Positions 1 to 11,391 of a stretch of 60,615 nt of DNA are shown piece by piece. The notes under the pieces are model-generated. The model was given only the letters and a program-made list of their open reading frames with translations, made no database searches and was not told where the DNA came from. The translations under genes were made by a program, and so were the position numbers. Positions within the stretch are counted from its first letter, which is position 1. Each line of letters begins with the position of its first letter. The stretch comes from Glutinoglossum americanum (taxonomy: Eukaryota; Ascomycota; Geoglossomycetes; Geoglossales; Geoglossaceae): assembly GCA_020080175.1 (NCBI GenBank), contig JAGHQL010000168.1, positions 1 to 60,615 of the forward strand. The letters run 5' to 3'.

Positions 1-82
1 GTGGGGGGGTGGGGCGGGGGGGGGGGGGGGGGGCGGGTGGTGTGACGGCGGGCATGGTGGGGGGGGGGGGGGGGGGGGGGGG
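1..82. repeat. poly-G low-complexity sequence end
   Basis: The first 82 bases are almost entirely G, with only a few other bases near 40-57. No gene signal is present. Such runs at the end of a sequence usually come from read or assembly artefacts, so this stretch should not be interpreted biologically. It does not resemble a fungal telomere repeat (TTAGGG or its complement). Confidence 0.8.
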
Positions 83-247
83 TGAATGATGTTGCGCGCA
101 GCGGTATCCCCCAAGCCGACCCGGCCCAACACGCTTCCCCGATATCGATCCAATCCAATTCAAAAATTTATTTATTTTTTCGAAAGACCCTTTCAGCGGA
201 CTCTCCATCAACTACAATCCCATCCGAGGAAGGGGAGGGGGGGAGAT

Positions 248-267
248 TGTGTGTGTGTGTGTGTGTG
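248..267. repeat. (TG)n microsatellite
   Basis: A run of about ten TG dinucleotides lies between a G-rich stretch and a second G-rich stretch. The rest of 83-847 has several poly-C/poly-G runs (for example near 647-657) and no coding region that I can support. Confidence 0.8.
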
Positions 268-847
268 GGGTAGGACGGGGGGGTGGGTATATTCTCCCGT
301 AGCTGCTGTATCTGAACATAAATACAGTCTTTCAAGCCTTTGGGGGGGAGCCCTTCCAGCCCGAGGCGGCCCACGGAGCAGTTGCGAAGCAAGACAAACT
401 TCAGAAGTGAAAACATTGCATTGATTCTATTGAGCTTTTAGAATAGGTTCAACGGCGAATGCCTGTATTTTCGTCTTGCCTGTGACGTGCATCTGAAAAT
501 AAGAGTTTACTAACCGCCGCTCTCATCTGGCGACGGAGGAAAAGACCACAAGCCGCCAATGGAGCCCCTCCCCCCATTTCCAACACGAAGAACCAGCGAA
601 TGCAGGGGATAGAGGATACCCATTGAAAGCCAAATTGTGCAGGATCCCTCCCCCCCCCTTTTTCTTTTTGAATATCCATGCTATGAAGCAAGAGTAAGAC
701 GGGACCGCAATCTACAGACGCCAATTGCCATGCAAATGCAATAACCTCAAAAACAAAACCATGAGCCCCCCGGCTTTTTCTTTTAAGGTACACCGTGACT
801 TTGCGATTAACGAGGGGATCAGGGATGCTGGAGATTCGAAGTAAACA

Positions 848-2181
848 TTAATGGCCAGGGCCGTACCTATTTCCGGTGGTTGGAGTTGGCTTCTCTAATC
901 TCAAGGCCCATATGAGGAGGTCCTCAAGGGGCAAAAAGATTAGGAATACGCGGTTGCAGAGAAAAGACAAGATCACGCAACCGGTCGCAACAACGGCGTC
1001 CAACCAATAGTGGTTCGCGGTGGCAACGATTGTTATGAGAACTAGTGTGGGGTAGGAAGCACCAAGTAAGGCGTAAAATGTCCTCCAGAAGGTTGACTTC
1101 CTGACTTCGTCCTTGTGGAGTTCCCTCCGGAAAGCGCCCGAGTGGTATATTAGTGTGCATCCAATAGAGAACGCATATCCAAAATGCATGCTGGGCATAG
1201 CAGCCAGTGCATTGACGTATTTGCCACTCATCCAAACGCTCTGAGCATCGTCATGACGAACCGAATCGACAAACCCATATTCCGGGGGGAGCAGCCGAGG
1301 TGGCATGCAAGGGTATAAGATGAAGATTGAAAAGGCAAGGAAATTGGTGAGGGTAAGGGTCCGCCGCACCACGGCGAATACTGAATGAGATGGCGCAACG
1401 TAATAATACCAGGCGATGAAGCTATGGCAAATCGTCAGCCATTCGATCCATGATTCTATCGCCTGTAAGACGGTAGGAGAAACTTACCCGACAGTTCCAG
1501 GAATGTGTATTAGAGCATATGTTCTGTTCAATATAGTCAAGACGGTTTGGTGACCATCGATAAACCACCGTTGGAAATCCAGTTCCCGAACTAAAAAAAA
1601 CCATTTCGCCCAGCTGAATTGCTCAAATTCCAACACCGCCAACCCATGAGCTTGTGCGACGTCCCATATCCCAGTCTTTGAGAATATACGTTGAGATGCG
1701 ATAGATGTGCAGCGATAGAATGTGTAGTTGATGACCCAATAAAACATCTCTATCAGAAAGGGAAACTTTTGTAGCACTCGAGAGTGTAGGTGGTTCGCGA
1801 AACGAGACGAGTTTGGCGTTAAAAGGATAGCTCCACAGCAGTTCCGTCGTTTCGGGAGAGGTTTAGTGGAGATGAATGGGTCCTGGAAGTCATCTTCGCT
1901 GTCCGGGGTGTGTGGGAGTAATTCGTCCGACGAACGGCATGAATCCACTTGATCGAGGATACTTGTGGGACGCCCTCGAGTTGCTAAGATCCGAAAGCCC
2001 CTTCTTCTGTTAACGATCATCGAGGCAACGAGAATACCGACGACGGTCTAGAGGAACAGAATACGCGGTTAGCTAAAGGAAGCTCTAGCGGGGACGACAT
2101 AACGGTTCGTACTATTGGCTCCACCCATCCTGGAAGTTTCCAGGCCGGTTTACTACCCCATTTCGGAGCATCCATATCCAT
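848..2181 (-). CDS. PAP2-superfamily integral membrane protein
   Basis: Predicted 400-residue multi-pass membrane protein of the phosphatidic-acid-phosphatase/inositolphosphotransferase (PAP2) superfamily. Three exons: 2181-2113, 2047-1488 and 1421-848; introns of 65 and 66 bp have GT..AG ends and consistent phase. The first exon encodes a short N-terminal tail beginning MDMDAPKWG. Exon 2 opens with a hydrophobic helix followed by NRRRGF. The last exon carries an arginine-bearing loop (VVRRTLTLTN), then AMPSMHFGYA and, after more helices, NHYWLDAVVA. These match the second and third catalytic PAP2 motifs, with the two histidines and the aspartate present. Family members transfer or remove phosphate head groups in internal membranes; the substrate cannot be read from the sequence. 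The start was chosen because it supplies the tail before the first helix. Confidence 0.85.
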
Positions 2182-3448
2182 CGAGACGAGTATCCAGCGA
2201 ACTCGTCCGGCAAGATATCACGTCCCGGATCGATGTGTTACGGAGCATATAACAGTTTCGGTGGGCACGTGCCTATCCGTCTATGACTGGTAATCCCCCG
2301 GAATTAAACAGAAATGTGGCAACACAGGTAAAGTTAGCAACACGGAGTAATTGAGCTGCTCCAATCGGCCCGCAAAGCACACTCCTCAAGATAGATTAAA
2401 GGATGGAGGGTTCGCGGGTTGCTTAGAAGGGTGCAATGAAAAAGGGCCGAGGAGGGCCGAAGAAGCTAGTGAGTGGAAGTAACGATATCGAACATAGAAA
2501 CTAGAAATCGAATAAATAGTATTCCCCTGTTCTTCAACCTCCTTCGATGCAATGCTCTTGAAGGAATGTTGGAGAAGTGCAAAAGTGGAGAGAGGAAGAA
2601 AGGCTGGCGTAGGTGAAGGGACTTGATCCCCTGGCACGAGTGACGAACGTCAAGCGTAACGAAGGGGAAATGAACTAGCCCTCAAGACGGGTGGCTTGAT
2701 TATTTTAATGCATTACCCTCCCGGAGTCAAGCTAACCACAGCCCTCACAGCCTCACAGCCCTCGTGGCGCCCGCCCGAACTATGCTGGGGTTGGAGCAGT
2801 ACGAGGCAACGAAACCAGCTCAGATCCTGGGTCGTCAAAAGATAGAGCAAACTGTCAATTCACCCATGCCCGAGTTCTATCCTCAGCCGACGCTAAGACC
2901 GGCAGTATAGATATTCCAACGAATAGTTTTATCACTCTGACCGAAGGAACCATTTAACCTACTGACGCTGTTTCTGATAGGCCGGCTGTCTATGCTACGG
3001 AGCTTGGGATACGAGGTGCTTGCGTGTTCGTGTACTAGCACGGCACTCGATAAGGGCAGTTCTTTAAACGCCTATACGGAATATGCATCCGCAAGCGATA
3101 TTACGGTGGATTCGGCAAGGATCATCACAGCCGTTACAGTTACCCATCCACTCGGAAAACCACCACAAAGGCGCTTCCCACCCAAGAGCATCCTCCATGG
3201 GATTCCTTTGTTCTGTATGACGGTGACTGAGACAGACCCCAAATAAAAGTTTGCGTAACGATCAGATTCAAAACTAGCTGGTTGTCAAAATCAGGTTGCA
3301 CACCTGGCATTCATGTGTACCGACCTGCTAGCAAATCTGGCGTGCCGCGCGTGCTCTTCTGACGTCACCACCTAGGACCTGGGATGGGAATCTTAACCGG
3401 GGATTTTTTTACCGATTCCTGACTGGACTTCTTCACCACTCCCAACAT
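2182..3448. other. intergenic region, no supported gene
   Basis: About 1.27 kb lies between the promoter side of the PAP2-like gene and the 3' end of the kinase-like gene. Short open frames of 60-85 codons occur on both strands, but none has family motifs, splice partners or a convincing start context. The bases just right of 2181 presumably hold the PAP2-like promoter. Confidence 0.5.
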
Positions 3449-4372
3449 CTAGCTAACCTCCGCTGTATGCTGTTCCTGGGCTGCAGTGTTATTGGTGGAG
3501 GATTTGGGTACCTGCTCGCAGTAAATATTCGAGGGTCGCAAGCAGCGTTGAAGAATTGTAACGCAACCTACTCTCCCAAATTTTATCATGTGCTGGACGA
3601 CTTCATACTCGTTCCTTCTTATGGTCTCCCATTCCTCTTTGGTGGTGGCTGCGCTTGGTATCTCTTCCTCGACATACTTTAGCGGTGGTTGGCAGCAAGC
3701 ATTGCTATAGTCTAGTAAGGTAAGGCACTTAGTTTGCGCTTCGCGGAGTACTCTATTTGAATCCGAGTCTGACTGAGCCGTGCTTTCGGTGGTTGAGCTT
3801 CGAACTAGGATGTTCCGCCACTTCGCATCCCTCCAGGCTACCCCACAGGCATGCATTTCTTCCACGGCTCGCCGAAGTTCCTCCTGCAGAATACTGTCGG
3901 AGAGGAGGTCCAGGCCGGTTAATCTTTCGCCATTAACCAATTCCATTAGCAATGCCTTTAGAGGCAACTCCTCCTGGGTTGCTTTTAAGCCTCGCCTGTA
4001 TAAATGGATCCAGTACGTTTTCATATGGGCTCTTAGAGATTGCTCTTCTTTGGCAGATATTAAAACGGTTGATATTACCCGTGGGCAGAAGGTTGCACCC
4101 TGTTCTATAAGTCGAGAATACGCTTCGACCTCACGGTTGAAGTATAGATACGGATCTGGCACCTCCGGTATCTCGCCGTCTCTCCCGTTGGGGAACCGGA
4201 ACTTTAACCGTCAGCTTGTTGGAGAATGAAACTGTTGGAGGATGCTTACGATTTTCAATACACCAGTGCCTCGATTTGTTGATACCTTGAAGACAAAGGA
4301 ATGACCGCCATGTGCTAAAGGCGAAATAACCTTGATGTCCAACTGATCGCCTGGGATGATGGGGAAGAGCAT
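3449..4372 (-). CDS. small protein-kinase-like protein
   Basis: A 291-residue protein made of only a compact kinase-like fold. Exons 4372-4250 and 4201-3449, with one 48-bp intron in phase 0. The N-terminal exon has a glycine-loop-like segment (LAHGGHSFVFKV) and a lysine in a VLKI context, like the VAIK lysine. The catalytic loop reads HACGVAWRDAKWRNILV, so the catalytic Asp, Lys and Asn of HRDxKxxN are kept although the His is Trp. The magnesium-binding DFG position reads LLDYSNA, so its Asp is also kept. It resembles the many small, divergent kinase-like proteins of filamentous fungi, some closer to aminoglycoside or choline kinases. Activity is plausible but not certain, and the substrate is unknown. 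The gene stands alone between gene-poor flanks. Confidence 0.8.
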
Positions 4373-6850
4373 TCAGAGATTAAGTTGTGTTGACTATCTT
4401 CATATAGAGTAGATAACCAAAGCTCATGTCGCCCCCTTAGTCAAATTCTCATAAAACACTGGATGTATCACACTGAATTTTGATTAGGAAGGAGAGAGCG
4501 CCGTAGCAATGAGGGGGATAGTCTGCTGGGTAGCTTTTGGGCCCTCTTCGTTCTGACGTGGTTGTGTATTTTTGGAGAAGCGAAGCCGACTAACCATTGG
4601 GATGGCACATCAAAACTGCCAAGGCAGGACGCCGAGAGACACGCTCATAAATTGGAATACCTAACCTAAGGCAGAAATCCAAGGAGCAGGCTGGGCTTAT
4701 TAGAATCCCTCCTGAACATGTACTATGCGGTGGCGAAAATTTTGACTGATGCCTTGGTAGGGGTTGCCTTCGTTAGAAGCAAACTGCCTCTGGATATCAA
4801 GGAGTTTGCAGCCACGAGCGTCCCCTTCGATTTCCAGTGTGGTGCGTGGAGGGCCTCCGCCTAAGGGTTTGTTGGCAGACAACCTGGCTTAAGTGGTCTT
4901 AAAGAGTTATGACTCGACTTTCGAGTAGGGTTGATCAACGAAGAAAATATCCCTCGGGACACAATAAGCGTGATTCTAGCTGACGTGCGGGGTGAATGGA
5001 CTGCCCCTCAAGTGGGGGCTGTTTTGGCACCCAGATTTGGGATGTTTGCCACCACGGGCTCTCCGCCTGGCTCCCAACCTGTGCCATCAATGTCAACAAA
5101 CTTATCATTAAACTCTAACGTGCACAGTGCTCTTACTCACACAGTCCTCTATTCAGAGTTTCACAAGAAATGGCCTGTAGAAAGACTGGCGGCTGTCTCC
5201 GAAGGTGCATGGGTTAAGTTTTGATAGCGTGTCGGGGATCCGAGTCGCCCCCAATGCAACGTCCAGCCACGGCAACACCAGATAGTTCTGGAAATTCGCA
5301 GCCTCAATGCTCGAATTATTTCCAGTTTCCTCTCGCTTTCCGCAAAACTTTGAATGTGGTCTGATTCGCGTGGCGGTGCATACTAACGAAACTGTTCCCT
5401 TGTGCTCTAAACGATCGATCGGGCAATGCCAATATAACGTGAGAATCACCGTGCTGACTAGGTAAATAGAGCAACGGAAGTTTTCTCGTGACTCAACCAC
5501 GATTACAAATTAGAGATCCATATATGGCGACCGGTGATCCAAGCCTCTTCTCTCGGGCAAGCGATGTTTCATGCGGGATTTCCCTCCATGAGATAGTGGG
5601 TGAAGAGACGATAGAAGAAGGATCCTAAAGCCTGTATCTTTTTCGCCGCTCGTCACGGGACAGGCCTGTCGCCTTTGGCTTGAGGCTGGATGAAGTAAGC
5701 CTTGCGGGCGGTAAATTCATGCGTGGTACGAGAGTAATTTCCACAGCACCAAATTAGGGTTAAGTACGCAAATGTTTTGTATGTAGCAATCGCTCTTTCT
5801 CACGCCGCGTTTTCAGCTGTGTCGGGATTGGAGGGAGTAGCGCATCTGATTGGCAACTCGATTACGAACGGGGGGTGGGATTGGCATGCGCCACACCCAC
5901 GAGCCGCGCCGGGGTCGACTGATTCTTTTCAAGCAGAGGAAAAGCAAAGAATCGACCATAGCGTTAGCTGAAGAGGGTAAGTCAAAGGGTAATCGTCCGG
6001 TTGGCCCCGATCATGCGCCTTGGACGACACCATCGGGCTTCTGCCTCAAAAGCATATTTCCAGGCTGGTGTGTCTTACCGGGATCTTCTCTCATGCGAAG
6101 AATATGATCGCGAGTTTTGACAGGCGTGCCTGGTCCGGTGCAGCGTTCCTTGCAGCGAGAAAGCGGCTCGCCGCTTCTCGTTACGAGCGCGAGTCACGAT
6201 GCATCGCACGGAATGCACTCCACCAAGCCATGCAGTTGAGTTGCATCCGCTGGGAGAGTTCTGCATGAGCTCGCTAGCTAGCACCAACGAAAAGCGCTCT
6301 GATGGCTGTGCACTACCTGGGTTCTGGTCGTTCTAGCCACAACCATTGGGCTGCCTTGCAAGGCTGAGCCACTCATTCGACTGTCTGGAGGCCCTCACCC
6401 AAGCGAAAACTCTGAGCAGCTTCCAACGGCTTCTATCCTGTCTTACGCGTATCCCTCACCTCCGAGTGGCCCGATGGTGTATGCGCGATACGAGGGGTTG
6501 CCTTTTCCGGCACAGGCCCTTCGTGTGTGGCGCTCTGCCCAAGAACCTCAGATCGCGGGGTGGGGATGCCCAATGTTGGTTGTTCGAGACTGGGCTTCTG
6601 CCTGACGTAGGCAAAACGGTCGCACCGGGACGCCGAAAGAGCTCGAATGGTTGGGCGTATCTTCCGCTTTTGCACGCGGACTCGTTGATCACACCGATCC
6701 CAGTCGCTGCCCATTTGCTCCGCTTCTGAGACATATCTTGTGTTGCTATGGTGGCTGCCATCCCTACTTTTCGTGGCACTGCCCCTCCCTAACACTTCTC
6801 TCAACTATCGCACCCACACTCATTCTGGAAATCAGGCAGGCGAGGCCCCA
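4373..6850. other. gene-poor region with overlapping short open frames
   Basis: Nearly 2.5 kb without a gene I can support. Between about 5850 and 6810 the sequence is GC-richer than its surroundings, and overlapping open frames of 60-127 codons occur on both strands. They share no recognisable motif, and none joins to another through convincing introns. Overlap on both strands is expected when stops are rare in GC-rich DNA. A non-coding transcript or a fast-evolving gene remains possible. Confidence 0.45.
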
Positions 6851-6854
6851 AAAC

Positions 6855-6861
6855 TATAAAA
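6855..6861 (+). promoter_or_regulatory. TATA-like box ahead of the Pro/His-rich gene
   Basis: A TATAAAA heptamer is followed from about 6880 to 7240 by a pyrimidine-rich, ATG-poor leader, a layout common in strongly transcribed fungal promoters. It lies about 390 bp upstream of the chosen ATG at 7252, so it would give a long 5' leader. This rests on sequence pattern only. Confidence 0.4.
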
Positions 6862-7251
6862 CCCCAAGGCTCGTCCTCTGCACACAACCCGAATTACCAT
6901 CTCAAGTTTAATTCATCATCTTTGTATGCTTTCGAACTTAACATACTACTTCTTTGTTGCTCTTACGCTTTCATCCTCTGTCGGGCATACTGTTTCGCAT
7001 GGTGTCAACACCCATCTGCCATAGAACACCATCGATGAGCGGCACATGTCTTTCGTTGTCTATGCGCTGATATTGCGAATACTACTTTTACCCTATTATT
7101 CTATCTTTTCCTTATCGTCCACTCTTGTCGGCCAACCTTGCATTAAAGGTTGTCGTTGACCACATCAACAAATTACCTATATCAGGTCGCTCCCTCCACC
7201 TAAGGGGCTCTTCCATCTAAATCCAACGGGAGCCACTTATTGCTGGACACG

Positions 7252-8643
7252 ATGTGCGTAACGGAGATCTACACGGACATTTATCCCAACAACGCAAGGG
7301 TCCAGCGAGAGCGACTGCTACTCTGCAATTTTGGCCACAGGGATAGACCTTGTGGAGCTCATTATCGTCATGAACGACCACCACGTCCACTAACTTTCCA
7401 CGAAGCCCCTGCGGCTCTCATGGGAGCCCACCCACACCCGCCGCCGCCGCCCCCGCCGCCGCCGCCTCTGCCTCTCCCTTTGCGCCCTAGGCCAGTCGAG
7501 GTCGAAGTTATTGAAACTGAGTGCTCGCCAAGAAGGAAGCCGAAAAAGAAGCGTGGATATTGGCCTAAGGACCTGGAATTTATTTTCGAAGTTCGAGTGC
7601 CCGAAGACAAGAAAAATAAGCGGAACTCGAGGGAATCAGAAAGGGATGTCTTCATTGTCGAACCACCGTTGGGGGCCCAAGTACCCCGACCATATCCACC
7701 ACCACCACCACCGCCGCCTCCTCCTGCCGCGCCCATGCCTCCAACACCAGGTAGATTTGGTTTCCCTCCTCCACCACCTCCCCCCCCGCCGCCTGGACCC
7801 CCACAGCCACCTGGATACCCGCCACATGGACATCAACCACACGGACACCCACCACATGGACACTTACCACATGGACACCTACCACATGGAGGCGGATTTG
7901 AAATTCCCATCCGGGGCAGAAGGCCACCTCTTATTATCGATGATCATCGCTCTGGTGGGATCCCCCCACCACCACTCTCCCCCTTCCGCCAGCATCAACG
8001 TCCCCCTCCGCCGCCTCCTGCTACGCTGCGCAACGAAGGTGATGCGATTTTAGCACAGCAGGTAGAGGCGAGAAGGCAAGCTGAGCGTGCGGAACTAGAT
8101 CGAGAGCGAGCTCAGATGGCCAGAGAGCGCGAGCGTGCCCGGCGTCGAGAGCAAGAAGAAGAGCTGATGCGGATCGCTGCGGACCGTGAACGAGCCCGGG
8201 AGCGTCAAAGAGCCTTGGATCGCGAGCGGGAGCGAGAGCGCGAACAGCGCGAACGCCGTCGACAAGCAGATGCAACACGTGAAGCGCTTCTACGAGGCGA
8301 GGTTACCCACCGGCGGGTCCGGCGCCCGGTGACTATACACCAACGACATGAGCGCATCATTAGCAGTGGGGATGAAGGCTGGAGTAGCTCTCCAGGAGAT
8401 GGTGTAAGGATTGTGACCAACACCGGGCCGCGACTAAGACTGAGACGACCAGAGACGTTGGAGGAGAGAGGGGATAGGGTTATTAACCGGGCAATAGAGG
8501 GGGCAAGATGGCAAGAGATCCAGGAGAGGGTAGTAGCAGAGGAACAGCAGCGAGCCGGTGGAGGGTTGAGGAGAAGAGGTACCATCGGTGGCGGGGAGAG
8601 GGTTTACAACGAACGAAGGCGACGCAGATCATTTCGCGAGTGA
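7252..8643 (+). CDS. Pro/His-rich and Arg-rich low-complexity protein
   Basis: Single-exon 463-residue protein; I do not recognise a named family. The N-terminus (MCVTEIYTDIYP, then paired cysteines and RPCGAHYRH) resembles a conserved short N-terminal segment seen in many uncharacterised fungal proteins. Residues of about 60-280 are proline-rich, with poly-Pro runs and a tandem PHGH array near residues 191-213. Residues of about 265-345 are a highly charged Arg/Glu segment predicted to form a long helix or coiled coil. The tail is basic and ends in RRRRRSFRE. In-frame codons continue upstream to 7240, but the first ATG is 7252. The composition suggests a scaffold or RNA-associated role, which is inference. 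Long CG-rich stretches also leave long open frames on the opposite strand; I treat those as shadows. Confidence 0.75.
   Translation: MCVTEIYTDIYPNNARVQRERLLLCNFGHRDRPCGAHYRHERPPRPLTFHEAPAALMGAHPHPPPPPPPPPPLPLPLRPRPVEVEVIETECSPRRKPKKKRGYWPKDLEFIFEVRVPEDKKNKRNSRESERDVFIVEPPLGAQVPRPYPPPPPPPPPPAAPMPPTPGRFGFPPPPPPPPPPGPPQPPGYPPHGHQPHGHPPHGHLPHGHLPHGGGFEIPIRGRRPPLIIDDHRSGGIPPPPLSPFRQHQRPPPPPPATLRNEGDAILAQQVEARRQAERAELDRERAQMARERERARRREQEEELMRIAADRERARERQRALDREREREREQRERRRQADATREALLRGEVTHRRVRRPVTIHQRHERIISSGDEGWSSSPGDGVRIVTNTGPRLRLRRPETLEERGDRVINRAIEGARWQEIQERVVAEEQQRAGGGLRRRGTIGGGERVYNERRRRRSFRE
7822..7890 (+). repeat. 15-bp tandem repeat encoding PHGH(Q/P/L)
   Basis: Four full copies and one partial copy of a five-residue unit, PHGH followed by Q, P or L, lie in frame inside the Pro/His-rich gene. 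Most differences between copies are single-base. The arrayed histidines could bind metal, but no ligand is shown by sequence alone. Confidence 0.8.
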
Positions 8644-9756
8644 GACGAGATATCCCAAAATTGCTCTCTTTTTCCTATTATTTTGTTTTGTACTCTGCTC
8701 CTTTCATTACCATGAGAATATGGTGAAAATGGGAAACTCGAAGGAAATATATTGGATTTGGACAAGGCGTTTAATAGAGTATCGTGGAATTTTGCGGGAT
8801 TTGTTTGGATGGTCGTCTGGATTGAGTTTGTTCGGGCATGGATATGTGATTCGCGAGTGTTTGATGGATGTGGGGTTCAGAGACCCAAGGGGCTTCCCCG
8901 TATGTGACATGGTGGCGTTGTTAGGCCAATTCATGTGTGTTGCATGTAGCAGTACTCAACATATCCCGGTCGCATTAAATTGTTGACTCATTGCTGAACT
9001 CTTGTGATTACCCGTTGCCTCTTGTCGTTTCTCCCGCCAATCGAGATGACGATGCTCAGCCTTCGGCGCTCTTTCACCTCGGTCGCCTCTTCTGCGGTTT
9101 TTCCACTGCCATGACCTGTAAGCATCCGAAAGCGGACTCAGATGCGAACGGACGAAGCCTCACTGGTGCCGATGCGTTGTGTGGAGAATGTGCTTCTGCA
9201 ACCATCTGCAGCTAACCCACCCGGTCCTATATCCTCACAGCTCGCCACTCTTCTCTTACCTCGCAGGCGAACTCTTACCGCCGGTCAGACTGAAGTCTGT
9301 AGGATGCTTCGGGTGTGAGTGAGGGAAATCGGGTTTCTTATTATCGGCAATCTTCACATGGGAGAGTTCACGTTAATTGCTACGTTCATTCCGGGCAACC
9401 GCTGCGGGAATCCCAAGATCCCTGGAGAGTTACACCACTGTACCCCACAACGGTGCGTACCTTGAACGAAAAGTTTTTGGGACCACGTGCTGCCTACGGA
9501 ATAGCGTGTGATCGACGTGCCTCCAATACGAAACTAGTACAAAAAACTGATGACTTGAAACGCCGGTAAGGCTAGGGCTGTGGCTGCTCTGGTTGCGAAT
9601 TACCTCTATGGCCCTGCAACTATCACTTTGCAAAGCCTCACCGAAGCGCCCACCGAGGCGCCAAATCTCATTACAAGAAACATCGGTTTCTGTAAGCCAG
9701 AAAGCGGACAAGCGCAAACGTCTTTCGAATCTTGTTGTGTGTTTACTTCGGTCCAC
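8644..9756. other. intergenic region and probable cyclin promoter/leader
   Basis: No gene supported. Open frames of 70-130 codons at 8588-8986 and 9315-9569 lack motifs and start context. The frame of the downstream cyclin stays open back to 9580 without an ATG, so 9580-9756 is more likely leader than coding sequence. Confidence 0.45.
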
Positions 9757-10758
9757 ATGACAACGCCTTCTCGAGATGGATGTGAAGCCATGTGTGCTCA
9801 CCTTACACAACCAAGCTCACAGCGAGACCACGAGCAACGCCGTGACTTACCGATCACACCTTTGAACCAAGTATTACCGCCTGCGCCTCACCCGTCAGCC
9901 GACGTACAGTCGACAACACAAGAGACGCTGGTATCGTCTTCGACAGGGGGTAGTTCTGAAGATGACATCTTCCGCATGGCTCCTGTAACGATACTTAAGT
10001 TGCTTAGCAACAGCGTTGATATCTTGGCTCGTCTCACTGGAGACGTGCCTCCGACCCCACCACTGAGTCTACCAAATACACCTAACATGAGGGCGATCCA
10101 GGCCGAGAAGGAAGAGATGGCTCGGAGTCAAGGGGCGGAGGCCCAGGGCAAGTTACGTTATAGGTATGGGTCAGACGAGCTTGACGGTGTTCCTTTTAGG
10201 AACTCTTCCATTGGAAGCCCAGTGCTATTCGGCGAAACACCATTTCAAGTAATTAGCACGGGTGACGAGCCGGCCAACAACATCCAACACGACGCCATAA
10301 CTCGGAAGTTCTATTCCAAGCAAGCCCCTCCTATCTCCCTCGAGGATTACCTGTTGCGCATTCACCGCTATTGCCCATTGTCTAGGGCCGTCTACCTGGC
10401 CGCTAGCCTTTACATCTACCGGCTCGCAGTTGTGGAAGGGGCATTGCATGTCACACAGCTCAATTCTCATCGCTTGCTGCTGGCGGCGCTGCGAGTGGCG
10501 ATGAAGGCTTGCGAAGATATATGCCACGCCCACAAGAGATTTGCCAAGGTTGGAGGGGTCACCGAGGTGGAGCTTGGCAGGTTGGAGATTAGCTTCTGCT
10601 TCCTGACAAACTTCGAGTTGAAGATTGACAAAGAAATGCTGCAGAAGCAGGCGGCAATCCTGAGAGAGATCGCAAGCTCGCAGAGTATTCCGGGATTTCG
10701 TCCCAAGCTACCGCCACAGTTGCGAGGCACGCGAACAACTCCTCCAATACCGGCCTAA
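9757..10758 (+). CDS. Pho80/Pcl-type cyclin
   Basis: Single-exon 333-residue protein with a C-terminal cyclin box of the Pho80/Pcl (PREG1-like) family. The signature starts at PPISLEDYLLRIHRYC, continues through SRAVYLAASLYIYRL and HRLLLAALRVAMKACED, and ends near LTNFELKID. In this family the cyclin partners a Pho85-like kinase and controls phosphate response, glycogen metabolism or polarity. The N-terminal 110 or so residues are Ser/Thr/Pro-rich and probably disordered, which is common here. The box is somewhat divergent: a canonical member would have an FxxxLxxYxxxS-type core after the HRLL helix, while here the segment around residues 240-270 reads CEDICHAHKRFAKVGGV. The start is the first in-frame ATG; an upstream start would need a non-ATG codon. 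Confidence 0.85.
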   Translation: MTTPSRDGCEAMCAHLTQPSSQRDHEQRRDLPITPLNQVLPPAPHPSADVQSTTQETLVSSSTGGSSEDDIFRMAPVTILKLLSNSVDILARLTGDVPPTPPLSLPNTPNMRAIQAEKEEMARSQGAEAQGKLRYRYGSDELDGVPFRNSSIGSPVLFGETPFQVISTGDEPANNIQHDAITRKFYSKQAPPISLEDYLLRIHRYCPLSRAVYLAASLYIYRLAVVEGALHVTQLNSHRLLLAALRVAMKACEDICHAHKRFAKVGGVTEVELGRLEISFCFLTNFELKIDKEMLQKQAAILREIASSQSIPGFRPKLPPQLRGTRTTPPIPA

Positions 10759-11391
10759 CCAATTACTACAGATGTTTAGATTAGTGTTTACAAGTTCTAT
10801 AAAAGGTCTAGACCCGGCTTCTTTTTTTTTTTTTTTTTTTTGGATATCAACATTTCATGGAGACCAAGCTGGAATGGCGGTAAGCATTCGAATTTATCAG
10901 GACAAAGGGAACCAAAAAGTATATTGGGATGATGGGCGAAGCTTACATGATTCTATTTCTAAGTGCTGGCTCTCGGTGTTGCTTCTCGGTGTTGCCTGTA
11001 GCGTCGAATGCGTCCGTATATTCACATTTCCGTTCACAAACTGGCGTGAATTTTCTCCTCTAATTTGGTTTATTGCCTCTTGCAGGCATTACATGTAATA
11101 AAGTCGGGCGGGTTCCGTTTAAACTTCGTGAGGTTTGAGCCATATAATGGAGGCCGTGGCTTATACGGTGCGCAAGAAGACGTAGGGTTTGTTTATGCTA
11201 GATGGTGAATTGACTCTTAACGGTCGTGCATTGGCGCCACATCTGCTTCGAGGGCTTGGCATAAATCTTTCATCGGACCCGTTCACTACATCGAGTCCGA
11301 CTCCGCTTTCAACACCAAGGACCTCATAACTAATTCGACGATATCTGGTTTCCCATAGTCACTCGCTAATTTAGCATTAAAGGCGCTCGCT
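10759..11391. other. intergenic region with a 20-base T run
   Basis: No gene supported. A homopolymer of about 20 T residues at 10822-10841 lies about 60 bp after the cyclin stop codon and may mark its 3' untranslated region. The right half presumably contains the promoter of the KRE9-like gene. Confidence 0.5.

Noticed and set aside
2992-3246. An 84-codon + strand frame between the PAP2-like and kinase-like genes
   Set aside because: No family pattern, no splice partner and an ordinary intergenic composition.
7368-8278. Several minus-strand and shifted open frames over the Pro/His-rich gene
   Set aside because: Gly-rich, Val/Trp-rich and His-rich translations come from reading GC-rich proline codons in other frames.
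9580-9756. N-terminal extension of the cyclin reading frame
   Set aside because: The frame is open but contains no ATG before 9757, and the extra residues add no known domain.
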